NCBI GenBank assembly: GCA_964019055.1
Contig: OZ025212.1
Coordinates: 9,911,109-9,975,108, forward strand
DNA from: Anthopleura xanthogrammica
Lineage: Eukaryota; Cnidaria; Anthozoa; Actiniaria; Actiniidae
Length of the DNA: 64,000 nt
Direction of reading: 5' to 3'
Positions 21,984 to 29,583 of the stretch are shown here, one piece after another (the stretch's first letter is position 1; each line of letters begins with the position of its first letter). A program made the translations under genes and the position numbers. The notes below the pieces were generated by a model that was given only the letters and a program-made list of their open reading frames with translations, was not told where the DNA came from and did no database searches.

Positions 21984-21988
21984 ATATG
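21981..21988. promoter_or_regulatory. Palindromic divergent start CATATATG
   Basis: Minus-strand ATG (21981-21983) and plus-strand ATG (21986-21988) lie 2 bp apart in a perfect palindrome. The capsid gene and the coiled-coil gene therefore share one TATA-like core. Confidence 0.7.
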
Positions 21989-23233
21989 ATAAGCTCGAAA
22001 TTAGATCCGAACATCTTACCCCAGTGCACCGGCGGCCTAAAGGCAGAAAGAACCTTTCACAAGGTTACTTTCACGCCCTCCAGCGCAAAGCCAGGTGAGA
22101 CTTTATACGTAAGTGTTCCTACTTTAACAGAAAACCTACTGCTGGTCCCAAATACCCTCTCACTGCGTTTTGATCTTGCCGTGCAGCCCGATACAGCCGA
22201 CAAGCGATTCTGCGTGAATAACATTGCTCACAACATAGTGTCAAGGATGAAAGTGAAGTTTGCTGGCGAGTGCCTACTTGACCTCAACAGGTATGACTTG
22301 TACCACACCTACAAGGATTTGTTTATGTGGGACAAAGACAGGAACGAAAAAGTAGAATGGAGAATTGGGAGCGTAGATCTAAGAAAAATAAGAAGTGCTA
22401 CTAGCCCAGCCCCAACTAACCCCGAGGATGAAAATGCCATTAAGACGGCCTATGGGACAAAGTATGTGATTCCTTTGGATTTCGAAGTACTAACAACACA
22501 CGGGGTATTCTATCCAAGGGTGTTGGGCGCTGAAATGCAGTTCGAAGTAACCCTTGCCGACACTACGAACATCCTACAGCAGGGCGACAGCGATTCGGCT
22601 CTAACTAGTATTCACCAATACAGCATGACCAACCTAGAGCTGCAATACGAGACCATCCACAGCGACACCTTAGCAAGGAGTGCAATGGCTGAGTACTCTG
22701 CTGGCAAGGCATTCCTCTACGATCACGTGGTGCTCTATAAGACCTTCAGCTTCCTGGATAAGACAGACGAGTTAATCACGCAAACCGTGAATATTCCAAG
22801 GAGGAGTCTTACGGGGTTGCTGGTGCTCTTCTTAAAGCCATTTGAGGCAGGAAAGAGAGACTCTGAGGCCTTCTCTAACCCCAACATTACCAGCGTGGGC
22901 GTAAACGTGAATGGAGTCCCAAACAAAATCTACTCCCAAGGAATGAAACCCACGGACATTTACCGCGAGGTCATAAGAAGGTATGGTGATTTCATTAGCC
23001 CCACTAAGTTCTTTCATGGGAATGAGTATGCCCTATGGGTTGATCTACGTACGTCAGAGGACAATGACATCCACGGGCAAGGTCTAAAGCTGGTTAGCAC
23101 CCAAGATGGAGTCACCCTGGAAATCAAACGCACAAAGAATGGCAGCGCTAGAAATGACGACAAGTTCAACTGCTACGTCTTTGTCGTTGGCGACGCGCAA
23201 ATGAGCAACCAACTGAAGTCCATTGCATACTAA
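21986..23233 (+). CDS. Probable major capsid protein (double jelly-roll)
   Basis: 415 aa and intact, the largest undamaged gene of the element. Composition and segment pattern are of two beta-rich halves: an N-terminal half (TLYVSVPTLTENLLLVPNTL, HGVFYPRVLGAEMQFEVTL) and a C-terminal half (YKTFSFLDKTDELITQTVNI, NEYALWVDLRTSEDNDIHG). It ends with a short strand region, FNCYVFVVGDAQ. No enzyme motifs, signal peptide or membrane span are seen. This length and architecture fit double-jelly-roll capsids of Polintons, virophages and adintoviruses. The assignment leans on memory of cnidarian homologues and on the ATPase and integrase in the same element. Start on CATATATGATAAG. The next gene begins 17 bp after the stop. 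Confidence 0.6.
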   Translation: MISSKLDPNILPQCTGGLKAERTFHKVTFTPSSAKPGETLYVSVPTLTENLLLVPNTLSLRFDLAVQPDTADKRFCVNNIAHNIVSRMKVKFAGECLLDLNRYDLYHTYKDLFMWDKDRNEKVEWRIGSVDLRKIRSATSPAPTNPEDENAIKTAYGTKYVIPLDFEVLTTHGVFYPRVLGAEMQFEVTLADTTNILQQGDSDSALTSIHQYSMTNLELQYETIHSDTLARSAMAEYSAGKAFLYDHVVLYKTFSFLDKTDELITQTVNIPRRSLTGLLVLFLKPFEAGKRDSEAFSNPNITSVGVNVNGVPNKIYSQGMKPTDIYREVIRRYGDFISPTKFFHGNEYALWVDLRTSEDNDIHGQGLKLVSTQDGVTLEIKRTKNGSARNDDKFNCYVFVVGDAQMSNQLKSIAY

Positions 23234-23250
23234 AATATTCCTCCAATATA

Positions 23251-24083
23251 ATGATTCGCGCATTCCAAAACAAAGAATTGAACCTTACTCTGCAAACCAT
23301 AAAACAGATGAATTGTACTTTAAAGCAAAGGAGGCGGCCACCGTGCTTGGTTACCAAGACCCCAACAGCGCCATACAAAAGCACGTGCCCGATAAGCATA
23401 AGAAAAGCCTTCGTGAAATAGGTATGGCCAACTTGGCTGTACCTGGTAGCCAGCCGAATTCCCTGTGGGTTACAGAATCCGGTCTATATGCCCTCATCTT
23501 CAGGTCCAAGCTACCGGCAGCAGAAAAATTCCGCGACTGGGTCTTCGAAGAGGTATTGCCCAGCATCCGAAAGACAGGTAGATATACCCAGCAGATGTTC
23601 AAGATAGAGAATGAGTTTGACTTTCATAGAAAGGTAGTGGATTACATCCGTAGGTATTACCCTAGGCTGCTCTTTGTTGCGGGCCTAGGGGAGCTGCAGG
23701 ACACGAGCAGCAAGCGCATAAAGAGTTGGCAAAAGGGCTATCAGAAGGGGCAGCCGGACCTCATCATTACCAGTCATCATAAGCATTACGCAGGCTTCTG
23801 CTTGGAGCTCAAAAGCCCCAAGGGCAGTGGGGTGCTTTCCGATGCACAAAGTACGCTGCTGGGGCGATACGTCCAACAGGGCTATAAAGTTTTGGTGAGC
23901 AACGACTACGATGAAATCACCAGGGAAATAATGGACTACTGTCAAGGCCTACGCCTGCCGTGCACTTGCTGCCCCAAAAAGTTCCTGTCATGTGAAACTT
24001 TAGATTCGCACCTTACAAAATTTCATAGGATATATGAGGATCCTACAAGTGAAGTGGAGGGACCTGAAGAAAGAGAGCTTTAA
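23251..24083 (+). pseudogene. BRO-N / PD-(D/E)XK nuclease / zinc-finger fusion, early frameshift
   Basis: The start at 23251 (CCAATATAATGATTCGCGC) gives an N-terminal IRAFQNKELNLT. A frameshift near 23300 then enters the main frame. Residues about 20-110 form a BRO-N DNA-binding domain (ELYFKAKEAATVLGY, VTESGLYALIFRSKLPAAE, FRDWVFEEVLPSIRKTG). The next about 110 residues look like a VRR-NUC/PD-(D/E)XK nuclease (KGQPDLIITS, then FCLELKSPKGSGVLSDAQ supplying D...ExK and Q). The C-terminus has a C2H2 finger (CTCCPKKFLSCETLDSHL). BRO-N occurs in large DNA viruses and phages; with a nuclease and finger it would be a DNA-targeting enzyme. It overlaps the next gene by 50 bp. Confidence 0.75.
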
Positions 24084-24291
24084 GATCCTGGAGAAGAAAA
24101 ACATAGACGATGGCATGCTCCTTACGCTCAAAGGCGAGCGGGGTGTCCTTTATAGCGTCCTTGCACCTTATAGGGTGCGCTTAATACTGGAAGACAGCGA
24201 ATACACAGACATAAAAAATAATGGCTTAAAGGAGAAAAGAGCCTATTATTGGGACTTCGAGGTGGATGTGGTCAATGACATGTACCGCTAA
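24034..24291 (+). CDS. Small protein of unknown function (85 aa)
   Basis: Intact ORF starting on GGATATATGAGG inside the 3' end of the BRO-N gene. Charged and strand-rich (KGERGVLYSVLAPYRVRLIL, RAYYWDFEVDVVNDMY), with no membrane segment or metal site. The motif at the start and the overlap with the upstream gene, a habit of this element, support it as real. No family recognised. Confidence 0.55.
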   Translation: MRILQVKWRDLKKESFKILEKKNIDDGMLLTLKGERGVLYSVLAPYRVRLILEDSEYTDIKNNGLKEKRAYYWDFEVDVVNDMYR

Positions 24292-24296
24292 AGGGG

Positions 24297-24652
24297 AATG
24301 TCTCAAGGTTATCTTTTTATTGCATCCTTAATGATGAATCTGGTGGTTGGCCTTCCAAAGCCTAAGGTACCAGGTTATGTTTTTATTAGGTTCTTTATGA
24401 TAGGTTTCGGAACTTAGCCCATGCTGCCCAAGGTACGAGGTTATTTCCTTATTAGGTTCTTAATGAGGGATTGGTGGGTTGGGCTTCCAATGCCTAAGGT
24501 ACGAGGTTAGATTTTTATTAGGTTCTTAGTAAGGGACTTTGGAATTAGCCTCCCAGGCCTAAGGTGTCAGGTTAGATTCTTATTGTATTAATAAGGGACT
24601 TTGGAATTAGCCTCCCAGGCCTAAGGTGTCAGGTTAGATTCTTATTAGGTTC
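24297..24652 (+). repeat. Tandem repeat array of about 64-bp units, left arm
   Basis: Six diverged units start with AAGGT at 24305, 24364, 24430, 24496, 24561 and 24623 (periods 59-66). The consensus is AAGGTACGAGGTTAGATTTTTATTAGGTTCTTAATGAGGGA..TTGG..TTAGCCTCC. The same unit occurs inverted at 25256-25515, on the other side of the zinc-finger gene. On the minus strand the units carry AATAAAAA-like signals downstream of that gene. Confidence 0.85.
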
Positions 24653-25222
24653 CTATTGTCTTGCCTTAAGACATAGCCATATGTGTTCTTCTTTCCTTAT
24701 TGCCCCACATCTGTTGCAGGGCTGTGTCCAATGGGGTTGGTTTTCCCATGGCACGCCTTCTATGAGGTCAAAGTATGGGGTGCCAAAGACCTCATCTATT
24801 TCCCTCTTTAGGCGCGTGAGCTCTAGGACCTGCTGGGGATGACACCTTTGTACTATATCGCCACACTTATAGCAAGGGATGTCCAAGTCATAAGACGTGT
24901 CGCACCTACGTTGGTGCCACTCCTTATCACCACAAAAGTGACCACAGATTTTCTTATGCATTTGCAGTTTCTGCTTACTACTAAGGGTTTTCTTACAGAA
25001 ATTACACGTGGTGTTTTTGTCTTTCTTACACACGGCATGCGTCAGGTGATACTGCAGCATCTGCCTACTGCTGAAAGACTTACCACAGTCCTTACATTCT
25101 TTGTTCTTTTCACACACCTTGTTTTGGGTGTGATAACGCAGCGCTTGCTTGCTGCTGAAATACTTTCCACACTTACACCCATGACACTTACATTTGAACT
25201 CAAGACATCCGTAGCACCTCAT
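24653..25222 (-). CDS. Multi-zinc-finger protein between inverted repeat arrays
   Basis: 189 aa from ATG 25222, chosen because GATATAATGAGG matches the element's start motif; 23 codons upstream are also open but lie in the repeat. Three tandem C2HC-type fingers share C-x(2)-C-x(3-5)-(Y/F/L)-S-S-(K/R)-Q-x-L-x(2)-H-x(4-5)-C (for example CGKSFSSRQMLQYH, CKKTLSSKQKLQMH). Extra Cys/His pairs follow, including CYKCGD and a final CNRCG. Likely a nucleic-acid-binding regulator or replication protein. It is flanked on both sides by inverted arrays of the same 64-bp unit, which could be its binding sites. The gene is intact. Confidence 0.7.
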   Translation of the reverse strand: MRCYGCLEFKCKCHGCKCGKYFSSKQALRYHTQNKVCEKNKECKDCGKSFSSRQMLQYHLTHAVCKKDKNTTCNFCKKTLSSKQKLQMHKKICGHFCGDKEWHQRRCDTSYDLDIPCYKCGDIVQRCHPQQVLELTRLKREIDEVFGTPYFDLIEGVPWENQPHWTQPCNRCGAIRKEEHIWLCLKARQ

Positions 25223-25255
25223 TATATCAAGGTGAATAAAATCACAATAAGAATT

Positions 25256-25515
25256 TAACCTTGTACCTATGGGGTTTGTACCTAGCCTCATTAAGAACTG
25301 AATAAAAATCTACCCTGGCACCTTGGACCTATGGAGTTCATTTCCAACCACCCTTAATGAGAACTAAATAAAACCTTAACCTTGCAGCTTAGGCCCGGAA
25401 GGCTAATCCCCAAATGCCTCATTAAGAACTAAATAATAATTTAACCTCGTACCTTGGACCCATGGGGTTTGTTCCCACCTAGCCTTAATGAGAACTAAAT
25501 AAAACTTTAACCTTG
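25256..25515 (-). repeat. Tandem repeat array of about 64-bp units, right (inverted) arm
   Basis: About five units, the reverse complement of 24297-24652. ACCTT or ACCTC marks recur at about 25257, 25321, 25380, 25443 and 25509. On the plus strand each unit contains TTAAGAACTAAATAAAA-like sequence. With the left arm it forms a large inverted structure around the zinc-finger gene. Confidence 0.85.
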
Positions 25516-25516
25516 G

Positions 25517-25669
25517 TTAGTCCAGGGTCCTTTGGGCCTTAGGGTCAGCTATGCATTGGTGCCGCTTACTTTCCTCATAGGTGTCGTTACAGTGTGAGCA
25601 CCTCGTCTTTTTCACTTTAGGTGGTACCATGACGCAGTCTCCTTACGGTTGTGTCGTAACGCAGTCCAT
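25517..25669 (-). pseudogene. Tiny zinc-knuckle protein, possible in-frame stop
   Basis: The start motif GATATATGGACTG gives ATG 25669, but codon 9 is TAA (25643-25645). The same frame continues from a second ATG at 25630 for 37 codons: MVPPKVKKTRCSHCNDTYEE, then KRHQC and a short tail to 25517. CSHC...HQC is a C2HC-like metal site. Either the gene is broken by the stop or translation starts at 25630. It lies 3 bp after the stop of the upstream minus-strand gene. Confidence 0.45.
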
Positions 25670-25672
25670 ATA

Positions 25673-25870
25673 TCATAAGGGAGCGCGCATGAAGTCCTTA
25701 ATCCACTCTTTGCCCCAGACTGCTAAGGTTAAGACAGCCCCTGCCCTTTTGGACATTTGGAGGTAGTGCTGGTCCTCCATGAGCTGCTCTACTTGCCATT
25801 CCAGGTCTTTAATCCTTTGTTCCAATTCTCTTTTCTTGTTTGCTATCGCATGCAGCGCCTCGACGTCCAT
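25673..25870 (-). CDS. Small coiled-coil protein (65 aa)
   Basis: Starts at 25870 on CATATATATGGACG. The N-terminal half is a short coiled coil (IANKKRELEQRIKDLEWQVE) and the C-terminal half is mildly hydrophobic (AGAVLTLAVWGKEWIKDF). Its stop TGA is directly followed by TATATGG of the next gene. Divergent from the packaging ATPase, with only 4 bp between start codons. Function unknown. Confidence 0.6.
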   Translation of the reverse strand: MDVEALHAIANKKRELEQRIKDLEWQVEQLMEDQHYLQMSKRAGAVLTLAVWGKEWIKDFMRAPL

Positions 25871-25877
25871 ATATATG
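25868..25877. promoter_or_regulatory. Palindromic divergent start CATATATATG
   Basis: A perfect 10-bp palindrome holds the minus-strand ATG (25868-25870) and plus-strand ATG (25875-25877) with ATAT between. It serves the coiled-coil gene and the packaging ATPase together. Confidence 0.7.
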
Positions 25878-26479
25878 AACCCCGAACATATTCCTTGCAA
25901 TGCTTTGATCGTGGGACCAACGGGCTGCGGAAAAACCCAATTCGTTGTAGAGCAACTGTATGGACCCTTCTTCCAAAGGTTTGACTATATCGTACTGCTA
26001 TGCCCCACCTACGTCAACAATAAGACCTGGAACAACGTTGGAAAAGAGGATGAAGACTTCTTCGTGGATGTGTTAGACCCCAATGACTTATCCAGTCACT
26101 TAAAGTTCTGGCACAAAACATTTCCCAAGGGCACAGAAGTGCTACTTATCTTGGACGACATTGCCTGCGGCGACGACTAAAAAAGAGGACCTTGGAGTTG
26201 GTAAAGTTAGCATTCAGCGGCAGGCATGACAAAATCTCTGTTTGGCTCCTTTCGCAGCAGCTGACCAGCGTAAGTAAGCCCTATAGGGAAAACATAGGTT
26301 CTTTGGTAGTGTTTTACACACCCAGTAAGAGTGACCTAGAGACAATCCTAAGCGACTATGGTGGGGAGATATCCAAGGAACAGCTGCATGCCTATATGCG
26401 CCACCTAAAGACGCGACCGCATTCTAAAATGATCTTCTCTTTGAGATATCCCTACGAAGTGAAAACCATTGGTTTTTAA
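25875..26479 (+). pseudogene. A32/FtsK-type genome packaging ATPase, frameshifted
   Basis: The start is on CATATATATGAAC. Walker A, GPTGCGKT, is at residues 14-21 and Walker B, VLLILDD, at about residues 89-95. The C-terminal part has VWLLSQQLTSVSKPYRENIG (a sensor-like Gln motif) and ends at 26479. A one-base deletion near 26178, in the A-run after GACGAC, creates a TAA straight after the Walker B region and puts the C-terminal 95 residues in another frame. About 200 aa in total, typical of Polinton/virophage packaging ATPases that pump DNA into double-jelly-roll capsids. Four bp separate its stop from the next start. Confidence 0.85.
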
Positions 26480-26483
26480 CTAT

Positions 26484-27028
26484 ATGGAGATTGATCAGCT
26501 AATAGAAGTGCCCACGCAGCTAGGAGAAGATGACCTTAAGGAACAACTCAACCTCCTGGTTTCTTCAGGGAAATGTAAGGAAATGATCGGTAAGGACCTT
26601 ACCCATGATCAGGTTAAGAACCTATCAGAAGAGGAAGTTAAGAGTACCACAAGCGCTATGAGGCCGCACTCGCTGCCAAAACTACAGACGCCGTAGCTGA
26701 CTCTGCCATTAAGCTCTGCACTAAGCTCCTTGGACTTGCACTACCCATAGACGACGTAGAGCAGCTGCAGAAGGACATAAGAGAGGACTATGTCATTGCC
26801 CAAGAACTTAAGATAACTTGTGGGTGGTTGTCTTTGAAGTGTGGTAAGTTAATGGCCGTAGCTAGCGTTGCCCTGCACGTCGCCCAACACCTTGACTTGA
26901 AAGAACTCGCAACGTCTTGGAAGGACTTTAAAAGGTCAAAGCTTGAGCCAGGTCGATCCCAAGTAATTGAGCAGGTCGCATCAAGTCAGCCTCAAGTACT
27001 TGATCAAGTCACCCCAAGTCATTCCTAG
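26484..27028 (+). pseudogene. Alpha-helical protein of unknown function, frameshifted
   Basis: Start ATG 26484 on CTATATGG. The N-terminal 55 codons are acidic and helical (LGEDDLKEQLNLLVSSGKC, DLTHDQVKNLSEEEVK). A frameshift near 26641 leads into a second frame, open to 27028, with YHKRYEAALAAK, CTKLLGLALPIDDVEQLQKD and a hydrophobic helix, KLMAVASVALHVAQHL. The last 35 codons fall in a direct repeat of CAAGTC-type words that continues past the stop to about 27077. From memory, similar proteins accompany such ATPases in cnidarian genomes; the role is unknown. Confidence 0.55.
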
Positions 27029-27077
27029 GTCGTTATCAAGTCATCCCTAAGTCGTTATCAAGTCACTTGTCAAGTCC
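26960..27077 (+). repeat. Short CAAGTC-type direct repeats
   Basis: CAAGTC or CAAGTA recurs about ten times at 8-22-bp spacing, including two adjacent 22-bp units (TCGTTATCAAGTCA...). It spans the 3' end of the upstream gene and the gap before the next start. Confidence 0.6.
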
Positions 27078-27085
27078 TTAGATAT

Positions 27086-27577
27086 ATGAGTGACACTGAG
27101 CAACCCGTAGAGTCCACCCCTCCCCCATCTCGCTCGGAGCCTGAGAAAATTACCAAGCCTAAGGCCCCAGGCAGAGTGGCCGCGGGAAAGAAGCTGGCAG
27201 AGATGAATAGGAAGAATAAGGCAAAGAAAGAAAAAAGAGAAGAGCCTACTAATTGGGACGTCAACCCCGGATATGTCATAGGCGGCCTGGGTCTGGCCAT
27301 TGCCGCAGGTAGCCTTTATTTGCAGTACAAACAATCACCACCTCCTAAACCTACACCTAGACCCGTAACACCAAAGAGTAAGATTCCATTCCAAGCAGCC
27401 ATTCTTACTTCTATTGTTGCAGCTGTAGGTTGGGTAGGTAAGAAGGCCCTAAAGGAAACCTTTACTGGCGACCCAAGCAGCAGCGTCATGAATTACGCAA
27501 AGATGACCGCTGCAGTTGCAGGCAGCATTGCCCTCAAGGACTACCTGCAAAAGGAAAAGTACATCCCAAATATATAA
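27086..27577 (+). CDS. Membrane protein of unknown function (163 aa)
   Basis: Starts at 27086 on GATATATGAGTG. The N-terminal 60 residues are basic and Pro/Lys-rich, then come two hydrophobic segments (VIGGLGLAIAAGSLYLQY, AILTSIVAAVGWVGK) separated by a Pro-rich linker. A third short Ala-rich stretch lies near the C-terminus. It ends with TAA sharing its A with the next ATG (TAATG). Intact. Likely a virion or membrane-associated protein; family not recognised. Confidence 0.6.
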   Translation: MSDTEQPVESTPPPSRSEPEKITKPKAPGRVAAGKKLAEMNRKNKAKKEKREEPTNWDVNPGYVIGGLGLAIAAGSLYLQYKQSPPPKPTPRPVTPKSKIPFQAAILTSIVAAVGWVGKKALKETFTGDPSSSVMNYAKMTAAVAGSIALKDYLQKEKYIPNI

Positions 27578-28011
27578 TGGTAAGCGTTGTTGCTGGTGGT
27601 GTTATTGCAGCTTTAGCTTTTACGGGAGCTAATTATGGTGGTAGATACTTGGATCGCCTTGTCCATGGTAAAAACGACTTAGCCGCCGAAAGGAAAAGGC
27701 ATGACTTAGCCATGGAGGCTTACGAAAGAGACGTTGAGGCTTGGAATGAGAAAAGAAAAGCCTATCAGGATTGGTTGGATAAGAACTACAGGGACAAGGT
27801 GCAGGCTGACAAAAACTTTGAGAACACTGACTATGCCTTTAAGCTTTATGCCCAGGCTCACCCAGGCTCGCTCGGAGCTCGCGACGAGAACCTTAGGAAA
27901 CCGCAGTTCAAGAATTACTACCAGCCATCAAAAAGGCAAAAAAATAGCGAACTGATATTCGTGGGGGTTGCAGGACTGGCCATCGGAGGTGCCGTAGCCT
28001 ATTTAATATAA
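27577..28011 (+). CDS. Membrane protein with charged helical core (144 aa)
   Basis: ATG 27577 overlaps the upstream stop, within AATATATAATGG. An N-terminal hydrophobic segment (VVAGGVIAALAFTGANYGG) and a C-terminal one (LIFVGVAGLAIGGAVAYLI) bracket a charged helical region (ERKRHDLAMEAYERDVEAW), a hairpin-like topology with both ends in a membrane. The stop TAA again overlaps the next start. Intact; unknown function. Confidence 0.6.
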   Translation: MVSVVAGGVIAALAFTGANYGGRYLDRLVHGKNDLAAERKRHDLAMEAYERDVEAWNEKRKAYQDWLDKNYRDKVQADKNFENTDYAFKLYAQAHPGSLGARDENLRKPQFKNYYQPSKRQKNSELIFVGVAGLAIGGAVAYLI

Positions 28012-28631
28012 TGATCGTCTTTTTGGAAGGTAAGAATAACTTTACCACGTACTTAAACCCACCCATCCGGGCGCATTGGGTTCGCCTCGTAAGTTGCTCT
28101 TTGTACAATTCTTGGCATAATTTGATCAATGGCATGCTCACAGCGCACAAAGGTGGCAAATATCAAGGCGTAATGCTACCCGATGAGCATTACACCCTAA
28201 TCACCCTGGCCAAGGAATTAGCAAAGCACGGCTATGTTCTCACCACGGGATTGCCCCACGAAATGACTATCAAGCATACCCTGCCCAATGATTTTTCAGT
28301 AAGACTTGGAAAGCATGATGCGTTGGGATCTTTGCTTGGAATCCAAGACAAGGCGGTTACCAACACGGCCATTCCTGTAAATTGGAAAGTCCCTAGCAGC
28401 TACGAAGTTTATTGCAACTTGGTCCACAGCTACCATGGTAAGCCCTCTCACTTGATGTCCAAGTTCCCGCCCAAGGGCAACCCCTTTGACCTGGTAGAAT
28501 ATGCCCCCATCTGTTTGCATTAAGATCTATCTTGCGATCTGGTGTCAGAAATAAGCATCACCATTAAAGTGGATGGAGAGACAGTGGACTTCAACGGGCA
28601 CCAGACTAATCTCGTCTTGGAATTCATATAA
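28011..28631 (+). pseudogene. Candidate penton/minor capsid protein, in-frame stop
   Basis: ATG 28011 lies on AATATAATGATC. The first 170 codons (NFTTYLNPPIRAHWVRLVSC, MLPDEHYTLITLAKELAKH, SVRLGKHDALGSLLGI) end at a TAA at 28521-28523. The same frame continues for 36 more codons with ISITIKVDGETVDFNGH and LVLEFI to TAA 28629. The strand-rich continuation matches the style of the rest, so the first stop is probably a lesion. About 206 codons in total suit a single-jelly-roll penton, which Polintons pair with the capsid protein and ATPase. The assignment is by size, composition and neighbourhood only. Confidence 0.4.
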
Positions 28632-29583
28632 ATGGGACGCGTCGAGGAGAAACTTAAGAGAATCTATTATGGGCCCCAAGGCTATTGGAAAGGAGCATCG
28701 GCTATTAAGAAACTCGCTGCAGCAGCCAGGGTATCGGAGGAAGTGACTAAGGATTGGCTAAAAAAACAAACCATCTTGCAGGTTTATCTTCCCGTGCCCA
28801 GGTATATTCCTAGGCCCTGTTTCACCGTTAATGCTCCAAATGAAGTTCATCAGGCGGATTTGCTTTTCTTACCGCACGACAAGGTGAAAAGAAAGACCTA
28901 TAAATATGCTTTGACCGTTGTGGACATCGCGAGCAGATACAAAGACGCCGAACCCCTCAGCACTAAAGATTCCCAGGAAGTTGCGGAGGCCCTCAGTAAG
29001 ATTTATAAGCGCGTCTTGCAATGGCCCAAGCTGCTGCAGGTGGATGCGGGGACAGAGTTCATGGGCTGTCACTAAGACGTTGAAAGACCACGACACCAAA
29101 GTCAGAAAAGCCGAGGCAGAGTACCACAGGGGCCAAAGCATCGTCGAAAGACTTAATAAGACCTTAGCCAAGCGCCTCTTTGGGTACCAGTATTGGAAAG
29201 AATTGGACTCGACTGACAGGAATAGGGAGTGGGTGCAAAGACTGCCAGATGTCGTCGCCGCGCTCAACAACGAAGAAACGAGAGTCACGCGAATGAAACC
29301 CAAGGATGCCATAAGAAGAAAACACGTCAAGCACGAGTCCTACATCAGAAGCTCAAGAGCGGTGGGATTGAAAGAAAAAAAGTTACCCCGCGACATTGTA
29401 GTCAGATACCTGTATCAACCGGGGGAATTGGAGGGCGGCAGTAAGAGAGCCACGGACCCTAACTGGTCTCTGGAAACGTATGCGATCGCAAAGTCCGTCA
29501 CCAAGAAAGGGCAGCCCGTCTTGTATTACTTAACAGATGGCCCAAGCCGTGGATTCGTCAAAGAAGAGCTACTCATAGTGTAG
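28632..29583 (+). pseudogene. Retroviral-type (rve) DDE integrase, frameshifted
   Basis: ATG 28632 on CATATAAATGGG, one base after the upstream stop. The rve core has Asp76 in EVHQADLLFL, Asp138 in LLQVDAGTEFMG and the catalytic Glu in HRGQSIVERLNKTLA, all present. A one-base deletion near 29070 introduces a stop after GTEFMG and shifts the rest. The C-terminal part has a chromodomain/SH3-like region (WSLETYAIAKSV, PVLYYLTDGP). This enzyme would insert the element and make the short target duplication. It overlaps the convergent polymerase gene by 11 bp. Confidence 0.9.

Noticed and set aside
23223..23250. Start of the BRO-N gene at TTG 23223
   Set aside because: The upstream in-frame sequence overlaps the capsid stop and is not BRO-like, whereas ATG 23251 has the element's start motif and a BRO-like N-terminus in a neighbouring frame.
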